From NCBI RefSeq assembly GCF_009754915.1, contig NZ_WPIK01000003.1, forward strand, positions 248,001 through 312,000: a DNA stretch of 64,000 nt, given 5' to 3'. The notes beneath the pieces are model-generated. The model ran no database searches. It was not told the origin of the DNA and saw only the letters and a program-made list of their open reading frames with translations. Both the position numbers and the translations under genes were made by a program. Origin of the DNA: Mucilaginibacter arboris (GTDB lineage: Bacteria > Bacteroidota > Bacteroidia > Sphingobacteriales > Sphingobacteriaceae). Positions 24,116 to 33,007 of this stretch are shown piece by piece; position 1 is the first letter of the stretch; every line of letters begins with the position of its first letter.

Positions 24116-25495
24116 TTAATTCTCGCCGCGCTTTAAACCATATTTTTCTATTTTACTGTACAAATGGCTGCGCTGGATGTCAATATCATCAGCAGTTTTA
24201 GATACGTTCCAGCCATTTTTTTCCAGCTTGAATTTGATGTATTCGCGCTCTGCAAAATCCTTGTATTCCTGGAAGCTTTTAAAGTTATCAAAATCAGGGT
24301 GCGCTGCAGCCACCTGATGTGTTTCTGCAACCGGGGCAGACGGATTGGCAAAAGTTTTTACATCTGCATCGGTAATGGTTTTATCACTTAAAATAATTAA
24401 ACGCTCAATCATGTTGCGCAGTTCGCGGATGTTGCCCGTCCAGGGCAAAGCTTTCAGTGCTTCCATACCTGCTTCTGATACTTTTTTTGCCGGCATGCCG
24501 TATTCGGTACAAATTTCTTCCAGAAAACTTTTGGTAAGCAGCGGAATATCGTCCCGGCGTTCGCTTAATGGTGGCACATGGATCAGGATCACACTTAAAC
24601 GGTGGTACAAATCCATTCGGAAATTGCCCGCTTCAATTTCTTTCTGCAAATCTTTATTGGTTGCTGCAATTACGCGTACATCCACATCAATTTCCTTTTC
24701 GCCGCCAACGCGGGTAATTTTATTTTCCTGCAAGGCGCGCAATACTTTGGCTTGTGCGGAGAGGCTCATATCGCCAATCTCGTCTAAAAATAAAGTACCG
24801 CCGCTGGCAGATTCAAACTTACCGATCCGTTGTTTTACTGCGGAAGTAAAAGAGCCTTTTTCGTGGCCAAAAAGTTCGCTTTCAATTAATTCCGAAGGAA
24901 TAGCTGCGCAATTTACTTCAATTAAAGCAGCATTAGAGCGGTGCGATTTTTCGTGCAGCCAGCGGGCAACTAATTCCTTGCCGCTTCCGTTTGCGCCGGT
25001 TACCAGCACACGGGCTTCGGTAGGGGCAACACGGTCAATCGTTTCTTTTATCTTACCAATTGCCTGAGATCCGCCCAGGATTTCGCGTGTTTTAGAAACC
25101 TTTTTCTTTAAGACTTTGGTTTCTGTAACTAAAGAACCACGGTCTAAAGCATTTCGTACCGTAATCAACAAACGGTTCAGATCAGGTGGTTTGCTGATAA
25201 AATCAAACGCGCCTTTTTTACTTGCTTCTACCGCCGTTTCTACCGTGCCGTGGCCAGAAATCATGATAAAAGGAAGGTCGGGTTTATAAGCTAAACCATC
25301 TGTAAGCACTTCCAGCCCGTCCATACGGTTCATCTTGATATCGCACAGCACTAAATTATAATCCCCTCTTTTAATCAGGTTAAGCCCGTCAACGCCATTG
25401 TCCACATCATCCACCTGATAATCTTCGTACTCTAAAATTTCCCGAAGGGTACTTCGTATAGCACGTTCATCATCTATAATCAGAATTTTCGACAT
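24116..25495 (-). CDS. NtrC-family response regulator with altered GAFTGA loop
   Basis: A 459-residue regulator. Receiver domain 1-120 with IIDDE and phospho-acceptor Asp52 (LVLCDIKM); AAA+ domain about 140-370 with Walker A GANGSGKE (167-174), GGTLFLDEIGDM (Walker B) and an arginine-finger region; C-terminal Fis-type helix-turn-helix (KNGWNVSKTADDIDIQRSHLYSKI). The L1 loop that contacts sigma-54 is normally GAFTGA; here it is GSFTSA (214-219). It may still act with sigma-54 in this group or may not. No histidine kinase gene is adjacent. A rho-independent terminator follows. Confidence 0.93.
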   Translation of the reverse strand: MSKILIIDDERAIRSTLREILEYEDYQVDDVDNGVDGLNLIKRGDYNLVLCDIKMNRMDGLEVLTDGLAYKPDLPFIMISGHGTVETAVEASKKGAFDFISKPPDLNRLLITVRNALDRGSLVTETKVLKKKVSKTREILGGSQAIGKIKETIDRVAPTEARVLVTGANGSGKELVARWLHEKSHRSNAALIEVNCAAIPSELIESELFGHEKGSFTSAVKQRIGKFESASGGTLFLDEIGDMSLSAQAKVLRALQENKITRVGGEKEIDVDVRVIAATNKDLQKEIEAGNFRMDLYHRLSVILIHVPPLSERRDDIPLLTKSFLEEICTEYGMPAKKVSEAGMEALKALPWTGNIRELRNMIERLIILSDKTITDADVKTFANPSAPVAETHQVAAAHPDFDNFKSFQEYKDFAEREYIKFKLEKNGWNVSKTADDIDIQRSHLYSKIEKYGLKRGEN

Positions 25496-25555
25496 TAATT
25501 TTTATTGCTTAAAAGGAGTAGTGAATTTGGGCGCTAAGATAGAAGTTTTGTTAAT

Positions 25556-25596
25556 TAAAAAGACAAACCCTTCTCCTGTTAGGGAAAAGGGTTTGA
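25556..25596 (-). terminator. Rho-independent terminator of rnpB
   Basis: On the minus strand CAAACCCTT, then TTCCCTAACAGGAG, then AAGGGTTTG is followed by TCTTTTAATT. The stem of nine base pairs directly follows the 3' end of the RNase P RNA. Confidence 0.75.
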
Positions 25597-25604
25597 TGTA
25601 AAAA

Positions 25605-25998
25605 ACCGGATGCAAACCTGTAAGCCGGGTTCTGTGCCCGGTTTCCCGGGTTTCTGCCATTTATCTGGGATGATGGTTGCCCATCACCTCAATCAGCCTA
25701 CCCGTTCCGGCGTTACTGCTGCCAGTAACGGAAGCGGGCCGCTTCCTGTAATTGCCGGAACCTATTTGGCCTTTCAGCTCCTGAGGTTTACCGCAAGGCA
25801 TGTTGCCATGCCAGGCCGTGCGCTCTTACCGCACATTTTCACCCTTACCGGCATTGCTGCGGCGGTTTATTTTCTGTGGCACTTGCTGTCGCCCATCCGG
25901 AGTGGCGCCTTCCCGTTAGGAAGCAGGATGCCCTGTGCTGCCCGGACTTTCCTCCCCGAAGGAAAAACCAGCGGAGCGGCAGAACGTTTTGCTGTGGC
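25605..25998 (-). ncRNA. rnpB: RNase P RNA (bacterial type A)
   Basis: The catalytic RNA of RNase P, which trims tRNA 5' leaders. On the minus strand the universally conserved pieces are visible in order: GAGGAAAGTCCGGGC (conserved region I, near 25940-25955), GGTAAGGGTGAAAATGTG with CGGTAAGAGCGCACG (conserved regions II-III, near 25826-25860), and the 3' end ACAGAACCCGGCTTACAGG (about 25614-25632), which pairs back to the start. Exact ends are estimates. A plus-strand open frame across it is spurious. Confidence 0.93.
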
Positions 25999-26005
25999 GA
26001 AGATA

Positions 26006-26236
26006 GGAAATAGGTTTGAGAGTGGGGTGAGCGGTGAGCGGGGTGAGAGGAGCGGGGTGCGGGGTTTTGGGTTCGGGGATTTAGGGGAGAGAGCGACAGG
26101 CCGAATGCTAAAATTAAAGCAAAGGCGGAAAGATTATGCTCGTATTGGCCGCTCCTCGTTCCTCAAACCTCACTCCTCTAAAAACAAATCATTTTTAACT
26201 TAGTTATAGCATTCAGAACTGATAAAAAACTAAAAC
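26006..26236. other. Gene-free leader, G-rich then AT-rich
   Basis: About 230 bp between rnpB and the DUF4142 gene. The first part (26017-26095) is a purine-rich, low-complexity run of GGGGTGAGCGGTGAGC-like units. No reading frame, motif copy or clear promoter is seen. Confidence 0.5.
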
Positions 26237-26836
26237 ATGAAAAAATATAACCACATTTTACTGATTGCTGCTTCTGTATTTATTGTTTCTTGCGGGCAAA
26301 GTGATTCTAAAAAAGCTGAGGCACAAAAAGAAGCTTTGGCTGATACCACAAAAACAACGGATTTAGTACAGATAAATACTAATGATATGGGTTTTGTTAA
26401 CGAAGCGGCACAAGGTAGCATGATGGAAGTACAATTAGGCCAATTGGCACAACGCAATGCTTTGAACCAGCAAGTAAAAGAATTTGGTGCGATGATGGTA
26501 AAAGACCATACCAAAGCAAGTGTTGAACTTAAAAATATAGCAAACGGTAAAAAATTAGGGCTTCCGGTTAGTTTGGATAAAGACATGCAAGACCGTGTAG
26601 ATTCTATGAGTATGCAAAGCAGTGCGGGCTTTGATTTGAAATATATGGATATAATGGTTGCCGCGCATAAAAAAGATGTAGCTGCTTTTGAACATGCCAC
26701 GACCGCTTTAAAAGATCCGGATTTAAAAGCTTTTGCGGTTAAAACATTGCCTGTTTTAAAAATGCACTTGGCAGATGCAGAAAAATTAGATGCTGCCATT
26801 AATAAAAAGAATACTGCCAACAATAACAAAATGTAA
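26237..26836 (+). CDS. DUF4142 family lipoprotein
   Basis: A 199-residue protein with lipoprotein signal MKKYNHILLIAASVFIVSC (Cys19). After a Lys/Ala/Thr-rich linker, the four-helix ferritin-like DUF4142 domain occupies about 50-190: NDMGFVNEAAQGSMMEVQLG, FGAMMVKDHTKASVEL and VAAHKKDVAAFEHAT. The family is widespread in Bacteroidota cell envelopes, and its function is not established. The MMVKDHTKA histidine and related positions are conserved in the family. It is followed by a strong terminator. Confidence 0.9.
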   Translation: MKKYNHILLIAASVFIVSCGQSDSKKAEAQKEALADTTKTTDLVQINTNDMGFVNEAAQGSMMEVQLGQLAQRNALNQQVKEFGAMMVKDHTKASVELKNIANGKKLGLPVSLDKDMQDRVDSMSMQSSAGFDLKYMDIMVAAHKKDVAAFEHATTALKDPDLKAFAVKTLPVLKMHLADAEKLDAAINKKNTANNNKM

Positions 26837-26874
26837 GCGTATTTAAGTTTGTAAAAGCGGCTGTTACTTATTTT

Positions 26875-26944
26875 AAAGCTGGATTTTCCTGAAACAATTA
26901 TTTGTTTTTCGGAAGGTTCAGCTTTGTTTTTTTAGTTAATTTAG
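26875..26944 (+). terminator. Rho-independent-type terminator after the DUF4142 gene
   Basis: AAAGCTG (26875-26881) pairs with CAGCTTT (26929-26935), and inner TTCC pairs with GGAA. The hairpin is followed by GTTTTTTT. It lies 40 bp after the stop codon. Confidence 0.7.
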
Positions 26945-26948
26945 GGTA

Positions 26949-27004
26949 GATAAAAGAAGCAGGGCCAACGCCTGTTTTAGCCGGAAACCAATACTGTTTT
27001 TATC
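26949..27004. repeat. Dispersed motif: one standard copy and one CAG-variant, inverted
   Basis: GATAAAAGAAGCAG (26949-26962) has one mismatch at its last base. ATACTGTTTTTATC (26991-27004) is the opposite-strand form of the GATAAAAACAGTAT subfamily also seen at 35892 and 56304. Confidence 0.7.
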
Positions 27005-27096
27005 GGGTTAGTTTAACTTCTTTATCAAAAAAATAAATTGCTAATATTTTTAGTAAAACTCTATTTAAACCTTTACTTTTATAAAAAATTATCAGC

Positions 27097-28641
27097 ATGA
27101 AAACACAACAAAAAGTTGCCCTTAAAGGAAGCTACCGCATGGCTCCGGAAAAAACAGAACTTAAAAAAGTAGATCCGGAAAAGTTTATAGAGGTTACAGT
27201 ACGTATCCGCAGAAAAAAATCAATTGATGAAGCACTTGCTTCCGGGCAAACCATTAGCCGGGAAGATTATGAAAAGGAATTTGGCGCTTCGCAGGAGGAT
27301 GCAGACGCAGTAGAAACTTATGCACAGGAACATCATCTTACTACTGTTGAAGTACATTTGGCCAGAAGAAGTGTGATTTTAAAAGGTAAAATCAGTGATT
27401 TTGCAGAAGCATTTGCTGTAGATCTACACGGTATTGAAAGTGAACCGGGTGTACAAACTCGTATCAGAACGGGTGACATTCATGTCCCTACAAACCTGGA
27501 AGCTATTATTACCGGCGTTTTTGGTTTTGATGAACGTCCGGCTGCAAGGCCAATGTTTCAAATTTATAAACAGGAAAATAAAATTGTGGACCATGCTGCA
27601 GCGCCTTCAGCTTATACAGCAGACCAGTTGGCAAAAATATACGGTTTTCCAACAGGCGTAACCGGAAAAGGACAAAGTATTGCCATTATCGAATTAGGCG
27701 GAGGTTACAAAACTGTTGATATTACCAACTACTTTAAAAGCCTGGGCATTAAAAAACCTACGGTAAAAGCAGTATCGGTTGATGGCGGAAAAAATGCACC
27801 GACAACGCCTGATAGTGCCGATGGCGAAGTTTTGCTGGATATTGAAGTAGCAGGCGCTGTAGCACCCGAAGCAACAATTGTAGTTTATTTTGCGCCAAAT
27901 ACTGATCAAGGTTTTTTAGATGCCATTACCAAAGCCGTACATGACACTACCAACAAACCTTCGGTAGTTTCTATTAGCTGGGGTTCGGCAGAAGTAAACT
28001 GGACGCAACAGGCGATGACCAACTTTAACGAATCTTTTAAAGCTGCTGCCCTGCTTGGCGTAACCATTTGTGTTGCTGCCGGAGATGCAGGTTCAAGCGA
28101 TGGTGTAACAGATGGTAAAGTGCATGTAGATTTTCCGGCTTCCAGTCCGTATGCTTTAGCTTGCGGCGGTACAAAATTAACAACTGATGGCAGTAATAAA
28201 ATCACTTCCGAAACCGTATGGCACGCTGCAAGCGATTCGGCAACTGGTGGTGGCGTAAGCGATTTTTTTCCGCTACCAGATTACCAGGCAAATGCAAAAA
28301 TCCCGGTTTCGTTAAATACTAACTTTAAAGGCCGTGGTTTGCCTGATGTTGCCGGCGATGCTGATCCAAGTACAGGTTATAAAGTTTTGGTTGACGGGCA
28401 GCAATATGTAATTGGCGGAACCAGTGCTGTTGCTCCGCTAATGGCCGGATTACTTGCCTTAATTAATCAGCAGAAAGGAAAACCTGTTGGCTTTATCAAT
28501 CCAACTTTGTATTCCACACCTAATTTATGCCGTGATATTACCAGCGGCGATAATAAAACTACGCAAACTAAAACTGGCTACGCAGCCGGCAAAGGATGGG
28601 ACGCTTGTACTGGCTGGGGCGTATTATCGAAATTGCCATAA
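27097..28641 (+). CDS. S53 family serine peptidase (kumamolisin/sedolisin-like)
   Basis: A 514-residue pepstatin-insensitive carboxyl-serine peptidase. Residues about 1-165 form the pro-domain (EVTVRIRRKK, EVHLARRSVILKGK). The catalytic domain has the Glu/Asp pair in DGEVLLDIEVAG (E-x3-D, about residue 246), the oxyanion Asp in VAAGDAGSSDG (about 330), the serine in GGTSAVAPLMAG (about 443), and a C-terminal calcium site around CRDITSGDN and GWDACTGWG. All catalytic residues are present. No signal peptide is seen, as is usual for kumamolisin-like precursors, so the export route is unclear. Confidence 0.94.
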   Translation: MKTQQKVALKGSYRMAPEKTELKKVDPEKFIEVTVRIRRKKSIDEALASGQTISREDYEKEFGASQEDADAVETYAQEHHLTTVEVHLARRSVILKGKISDFAEAFAVDLHGIESEPGVQTRIRTGDIHVPTNLEAIITGVFGFDERPAARPMFQIYKQENKIVDHAAAPSAYTADQLAKIYGFPTGVTGKGQSIAIIELGGGYKTVDITNYFKSLGIKKPTVKAVSVDGGKNAPTTPDSADGEVLLDIEVAGAVAPEATIVVYFAPNTDQGFLDAITKAVHDTTNKPSVVSISWGSAEVNWTQQAMTNFNESFKAAALLGVTICVAAGDAGSSDGVTDGKVHVDFPASSPYALACGGTKLTTDGSNKITSETVWHAASDSATGGGVSDFFPLPDYQANAKIPVSLNTNFKGRGLPDVAGDADPSTGYKVLVDGQQYVIGGTSAVAPLMAGLLALINQQKGKPVGFINPTLYSTPNLCRDITSGDNKTTQTKTGYAAGKGWDACTGWGVLSKLP

Positions 28642-28664
28642 TTTTTTAGTGGTAAAAGAAGCAT
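28642..28664 (+). repeat. Dispersed motif, extended form
   Basis: TTTTTTAGTG followed by GTAAAAGAAGCAT begins on the base after the peptidase stop codon. Confidence 0.88.
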
Positions 28665-28686
28665 CTGCAATAGGTGCTGTAAGAAT

Positions 28687-28731
28687 AACGAAACCTTCTT
28701 CATTCTAATTAGGATTGAAGAAGGTTTCGTT
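28687..28731. terminator. Strong bidirectional hairpin terminator
   Basis: A perfect 16-bp stem, AACGAAACCTTCTTCA (28687-28702) with its complement at 28716-28731 and a 13-nt loop. It is followed by TGTTTTAAG. It lies between the convergent peptidase and SGNH-like genes. Confidence 0.82.
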
Positions 28732-28777
28732 GTTTTAAGAATTACTGTAGAATTTATTGAAAGAATAAAAGATCAGA

Positions 28778-29710
28778 TTATCTTTTAACCACTTTTTTTA
28801 AATCTCCAATTAAAAGTCCGGTCCGGTAATCTACTCCTTTTTTGGTTAGATGATAAGGTGTATCAAACATTAAACTATCAGGCATCATGTATTCTTCAGG
28901 CGTAGAAATTAATAGAAACCGGTGTTCTTTTAATTGCTGTTCAACTTGTTTGATAGCTGCAACAGAAACTTTATAAGATGAATATTGATAGCCCGGAAAA
29001 GTTATATATAATTTTGCTTTTTTCTGCTCAACTGCATTTCTAAAATTGATCAAAGCTTTTAATGCATCATTGTTAAAACTTTTTGTAATTGCAGGGTATG
29101 GTTTTGGGTTTTCTCCGGGTAACTTCCAATGTACACAAGCATCGCCAAAAGTATTAAAAGCTTTGCGGTCATAAATCCCAACAATGGTATCTTTTGGATA
29201 CTTGTAAAATAAAAATAAAGGTTGAAGTTTGGATTGTGCATACTCGGGAAGCAACAGCAGAAGTTTTAAATATTGCCTATTACCTAACAAGTTTTTACTT
29301 TTTGGTACAATATCCGTTACTAACGAAAAAAGTTCTCCTTCACCATCTGCCAAGTTTCCGTAAAATTGCTGGTATTCAGCAGCTAAAATAATAATATCGC
29401 CCTCTTTAATATATTGCAATGTATTAGAAAGCATATATTTTAAACCAATGTTAATGTGGATGCCTGTATTAATTGGATTTAAGTGTAACGAGTCTTTAAT
29501 CAGTTTACTATCCAAACCAAAAGCCAGATTAGAACCACCAATAAATATTATCCTGGGCTTACGTGTATTTTTTAAAAGTTCATTTTTATCAATCTGGGTA
29601 TAAAGCATATTTTCCCTGCTTTGTTTAACGGGCAAAAATATAGCTGCAACCAAAAATGCAAACAGGCTAAAGATTAGGATAAATGCTTTTTGAAAGAAAG
29701 TTTTAACCAT
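28778..29710 (-). CDS. SGNH-like membrane-anchored protein partnered with MBOAT
   Basis: A 310-residue protein with one N-terminal membrane anchor (FILIFSLFAFLVAAIFL). The remainder is an SGNH-hydrolase-like fold: block I IIFIGGSNLAFGLDS (Ser in GGSN), and a possible C-terminal catalytic block DTPYHLTKKGVDYR with an Asp-x-x-His-like DTPYH. Such proteins sit beside MBOAT acyltransferases and complete O-acetyl transfer to extracellular polysaccharides (AlgJ/AlgX or DltD-like logic). Its ATG immediately follows the MBOAT stop, so they are coupled. The exact polymer is unknown. Confidence 0.75.
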   Translation of the reverse strand: MVKTFFQKAFILIFSLFAFLVAAIFLPVKQSRENMLYTQIDKNELLKNTRKPRIIFIGGSNLAFGLDSKLIKDSLHLNPINTGIHINIGLKYMLSNTLQYIKEGDIIILAAEYQQFYGNLADGEGELFSLVTDIVPKSKNLLGNRQYLKLLLLLPEYAQSKLQPLFLFYKYPKDTIVGIYDRKAFNTFGDACVHWKLPGENPKPYPAITKSFNNDALKALINFRNAVEQKKAKLYITFPGYQYSSYKVSVAAIKQVEQQLKEHRFLLISTPEEYMMPDSLMFDTPYHLTKKGVDYRTGLLIGDLKKVVKR

Positions 29711-31156
29711 TTAAAATTGGAAATAAATAAATTGCCTTTGAGAGAATTCCCCAAAAACAGCAATTAAAATTAATAGGATAAAATAAGCAGCAAATCGTAT
29801 ATAAACAGGCTTTTGTGCTATTTTTTGTGCCAGGTTTATTTTGATTTGCAAATATTGTACAAGTTCAAGAAACACGATAAGTAATACACATAAAGCTAAA
29901 TCTTTGTTGTTTAGATTGTATCCTTCCATTAAATGTTGATGGTTTTTTAACAGATCAGGCATACCGGTAAAAATATGTTTAGCAATGTAAAAAGCAGTTT
30001 GCACGTTATCTGCCCGAAAAAATATCCATGCAAAACAAACCAACAAAAATGTAGTCAGCGTAGGCAGAAAGATAATTTTATCGATAAAAAGAGCATTACT
30101 GATTTTTTGACGGAAGTTTTTGGTAACCAAAGCAAAAATTAAGTAAAAGCCATGTAAAGCCCCCCAAATTACATACGTCCAGTTTGCGCCATGCCATAGG
30201 CCACTTACTAAAAAAACTATAAACAGGTTTAAATACCAGCGCGGAATAGTAACGCGGTTTCCTCCTAAAGAAATGTAAAGATAATCGCGGAACCAGGTGG
30301 ATAAAGAGATATGCCAGCGTTGCCAGAACTCATGCAAACTTTTGGCCTGATAAGGTTTGTTAAAGTTAGTGAGCAGTTTAAAACCCATTACCCTGGCTAT
30401 GCCAATGGCCATATCAGAATAACCGGAAAAATCACAAAAAATCTGAAAGGCAAAAAATACAGTTGCCAGAATTAAGCTGAAACTGTTGTAATCTTTTGGA
30501 TGATTATAAACCGTATCAACAACAATAGACAAGCGGTCTGCAATTACTACTTTTTTAAACAAGCCCCAGGCAGCCAGTTTTAATCCGCCAGTAACCTGGT
30601 TATAATTAAAATCGTGCTTCTCCCTAAACTGATATAAAATGTTCTGTGGCCGCTCAATTGGTCCGGCTACCAATTGCGGATAAAACATTACATATAAAGC
30701 ATAAATGCCAAAATGCCGTTCGGCAGGATGATTGCCGCGATATACTTCAATGGTATAACTCATGGCCTGAAAAGTATGAAAAGACAAGCCAATAGGCAAC
30801 AAAATAGACAAGTATGGAAGCTGATAATTTATACCAAAACCCTGAAATAAGTAAGTAAGGTTATGATTAATGAAGTTGAAGTATTTAAAAAAAGCAAGTA
30901 CGCCAATATTGGCAATTAAACTTAACGTTAAAAACAGCTTTCGTTTTTCCCCTTTTGCATTTTCAATCCATATACCTGCAAAATAATCTACTACAATTGT
31001 AAACCCTAAAATCAATATATAAACGGGTACAAATGCCATGTAAAAATAGCAACTGCTTAGCAGGAGCAGTAACCACCTTTTTTGATAAGGAAATATAAAA
31101 TATAACGTGGTTACAATGATGAAAAAAACTAAAAAAGGGTAGGAGTTAAAAAGCAT
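29711..31156 (-). CDS. MBOAT family O-acyltransferase (AlgI-like)
   Basis: A 481-residue polytopic membrane acyltransferase with 10 or more hydrophobic segments. Family signatures: GPIERPQNI (about 167), FCDFSGYSDMAIGIA, FWQRWHISLSTWFRDYLYI and, with the invariant active-site histidine, GLWHGANWTYVIWGALHG (about 322). AlgI-type proteins pass acetyl groups across the membrane for polysaccharide O-acetylation. The adjoining SGNH-like gene is probably its periplasmic partner. Confidence 0.93.
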   Translation of the reverse strand: MLFNSYPFLVFFIIVTTLYFIFPYQKRWLLLLLSSCYFYMAFVPVYILILGFTIVVDYFAGIWIENAKGEKRKLFLTLSLIANIGVLAFFKYFNFINHNLTYLFQGFGINYQLPYLSILLPIGLSFHTFQAMSYTIEVYRGNHPAERHFGIYALYVMFYPQLVAGPIERPQNILYQFREKHDFNYNQVTGGLKLAAWGLFKKVVIADRLSIVVDTVYNHPKDYNSFSLILATVFFAFQIFCDFSGYSDMAIGIARVMGFKLLTNFNKPYQAKSLHEFWQRWHISLSTWFRDYLYISLGGNRVTIPRWYLNLFIVFLVSGLWHGANWTYVIWGALHGFYLIFALVTKNFRQKISNALFIDKIIFLPTLTTFLLVCFAWIFFRADNVQTAFYIAKHIFTGMPDLLKNHQHLMEGYNLNNKDLALCVLLIVFLELVQYLQIKINLAQKIAQKPVYIRFAAYFILLILIAVFGEFSQRQFIYFQF

Positions 31157-31274
31157 GTTTTCGGTATAGCTATTACCAATTTGTTAATCAAATTTAATTG
31201 TGCAATGGTTATAAAAATACGTTAAACTATTACTTTAAACCAATAACAAAGGTTACAGCAGACAAATATTATAA

Positions 31275-32027
31275 TCAGTTTTTAACAGCAGTAACCACAT
31301 AGCTAACCTGTTCTTTTAAATAGATGTTCCAATCAGCCAAGGTTTGTGCTGATGGAATATAATCACCAAAGTTTACAAGCCCTTTACCGGCAAAATAATT
31401 ACAAGGATAAGGTACTGCGTTTATGCCTGCTTTTTTGCAGATTAACAAAGCCCGGCGCATGTGGAAAGCAGAAGTAACCAATACGTAAGGTGGCGGCAAA
31501 TGCTTAGCTGTTAAAATAGTTTTTGAAAATTGTATGTTTTCTTTGGTATTACGTGATTTCTTTTCAAATAGTAAGGTGCTGTCTGGAAAATGAAAAGTAG
31601 TGAGTTCTGATCTGATCCAGTTACCTTCAGTAAAATTAAATTTATCGGGAAGAAGATTGGCACTTCCACCGGTGAAAAGCAAGTGCGTTACTTTTCCGGC
31701 TTCTTTAAGCTTGATTCCCTGGATAAAACGATCAGCAGCCCAATTTAAATAACCTTTACCGGTATCATCTTCCGATACATATCCGCCTAAAATAATTGCA
31801 CAACTATAACTTGGGTTTTTTAAAGATACAGGCGCTACATCCCAATATTTAGCAAACTGGTTTAAAAGGGAAGTATTGGAAAAAATAAGCAGCAACACCA
31901 ACGCCGTTATTAACAGCCTGCGTTTGTACTTGTTATTTTTGATAAAACAAGCACATAACAACAAGACTAAAACCCATGAAACAGGATAGAGAAAATAGAC
32001 CAGTAATTTTGATAGTATAAAAAACAT
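31275..32027 (-). CDS. YdcF/ElyC family (DUF218) membrane protein
   Basis: A 250-residue protein with two N-terminal membrane helices (about 5-22 and 36-54) and a DUF218 domain: CAIILGGYV, KVTHLLFTGGSANLL, NTKENIQFSKTIL, YVLVTSAFHMRRALL and then the C-terminal SAQTLADWNIYLKE. Relatives (ElyC, SanA, YdcF) act in envelope or peptidoglycan precursor metabolism; the substrate here is unknown. It lies in a minus-strand run of envelope genes, 118 bp before the MBOAT gene. Confidence 0.87.
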   Translation of the reverse strand: MFFILSKLLVYFLYPVSWVLVLLLCACFIKNNKYKRRLLITALVLLLIFSNTSLLNQFAKYWDVAPVSLKNPSYSCAIILGGYVSEDDTGKGYLNWAADRFIQGIKLKEAGKVTHLLFTGGSANLLPDKFNFTEGNWIRSELTTFHFPDSTLLFEKKSRNTKENIQFSKTILTAKHLPPPYVLVTSAFHMRRALLICKKAGINAVPYPCNYFAGKGLVNFGDYIPSAQTLADWNIYLKEQVSYVVTAVKN

Positions 32028-32098
32028 GCAATGTTTATTACATTTTTTAGTTAAACCTGATCCTAAAATTGGATAAAAACACTATGAATACTCGCAAA

Positions 32099-32121
32099 TT
32101 TTAGGTTGATAAAAGAAGCAT
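32099..32121 (+). repeat. Dispersed motif, extended form
   Basis: TTTTAGGTT followed by GATAAAAGAAGCAT, seven bases from the stop of the glycosyltransferase gene on the opposite strand. Confidence 0.88.
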
Positions 32122-32127
32122 TAGAAG

Positions 32128-32847
32128 TTATATTTTTAACATGCCGTATTTAACAATGGCATAAATTGCACGAAAACCATCTTTCCATCCAATTTTTTTT
32201 CCTTCCAGATAAGTTCTTCCGTAATAAGAAATGCCTACTTCATAAATCCTGATTCCTGGAATACGTGAAATTTTTGCGGTAATTTCAGGTTCAAAGCCAA
32301 ACCGTTTTTCTTTCAGGATTATTTTTTGGATAATATCTGTTTTAAAAAGTTTGTAGCAGGTTTCCATATCGGTTAAATTTAAGTTAGTACACATATTGGA
32401 AATAAAAGTTAAGAACTTGTTTCCGATAGTATGCCAGAAAAACAAAACACGGTGCGGGTTACTGCCCATAAAACGGGAACCAAAAACCACATCTGCAAAA
32501 CCGGTTACAACAGGTTTAAGCAGATCATTGTATTCGTTCGGGTCATATTCCAAATCAGCATCCTGAACAATTAAATATTCTCCGGTAGCTTTTGATATGC
32601 CTGTATGCAATGCAGCGCCCTTGCCCTGGTTAAATTCATGTTTAAAATAAGTTATAGGCAAATCCTGATTGTTGGATATATAATTCAATAATACTTGTTC
32701 AGTAGCATCGGTCGAACAATCATTAATAATAATAATTTCTTTGCTTATATTATTTACAAGTTCAACTTGTTTTAATTTATTTAGAATGAGGTGTATGGTC
32801 GGTGCTTCATTATAAACTGGTATTATAACAGATAATTTTGTAATCAC
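32128..32847 (-). CDS. Family 2 glycosyltransferase (dolichyl-phosphate-mannose synthase-like)
   Basis: A 239-residue GT-A enzyme. Motifs: LSVIIPVYNEAPTIHLIL at the N-terminus, IIINDCSTDAT, GKGAALHTGISKATGEYLIVQDADLEYDPNEY with the metal-binding DAD, VVFGSRFMG and a C-terminal FGFEPEITAKISR. These match the polyprenyl-phosphate hexose synthases (GT2 DPM1/GtrB-like), though no C-terminal membrane helix is present. It probably loads a sugar onto a lipid carrier for the neighbouring envelope cluster. The donor sugar is not determined; GDP-mannose is possible. Confidence 0.9.
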   Translation of the reverse strand: MITKLSVIIPVYNEAPTIHLILNKLKQVELVNNISKEIIIINDCSTDATEQVLLNYISNNQDLPITYFKHEFNQGKGAALHTGISKATGEYLIVQDADLEYDPNEYNDLLKPVVTGFADVVFGSRFMGSNPHRVLFFWHTIGNKFLTFISNMCTNLNLTDMETCYKLFKTDIIQKIILKEKRFGFEPEITAKISRIPGIRIYEVGISYYGRTYLEGKKIGWKDGFRAIYAIVKYGMLKI

Positions 32848-32971
32848 ATCTAATGTTTAATAAATAATATTTTGATTGACGTATAAATTTCCGAAGATAC
32901 ATTTTTTGTCTTATTGGTTATACTTCAAGCTCTGGTGATTGGTACGCAATTGCTTTTTTTTACAATTCAGG

Positions 32972-33002
32972 TTTGATGTTAAACCTTTGCGGTTTACATT
33001 TG
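32972..33002 (+). promoter_or_regulatory. Bacteroidota-type promoter of the metal-related cluster
   Basis: TTTG (32972-32975), 19 bp spacer, TACATTTG (32995-33002). This matches the -33 TTTG / -7 TAnnTTTG consensus with ideal spacing. The predicted transcription start falls about at 33008-33010, on top of the chosen start codon, so the first gene could be translated without a leader. Confidence 0.7.
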
Positions 33003-33007
33003 CACTT

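Noticed and set aside
24345-25067. A 240-codon plus-strand open frame
   Set aside because: It is antisense to the AAA+ domain of the NtrC-type regulator and has no recognisable protein feature.
25610-26203. A 197-codon plus-strand open frame
   Set aside because: It lies across the RNase P RNA gene; its composition simply reflects the RNA sequence.
26230-26829. A 199-codon minus-strand open frame
   Set aside because: It mirrors the DUF4142 gene codon for codon on the other strand; the plus-strand protein has a lipoprotein signal and a known domain.
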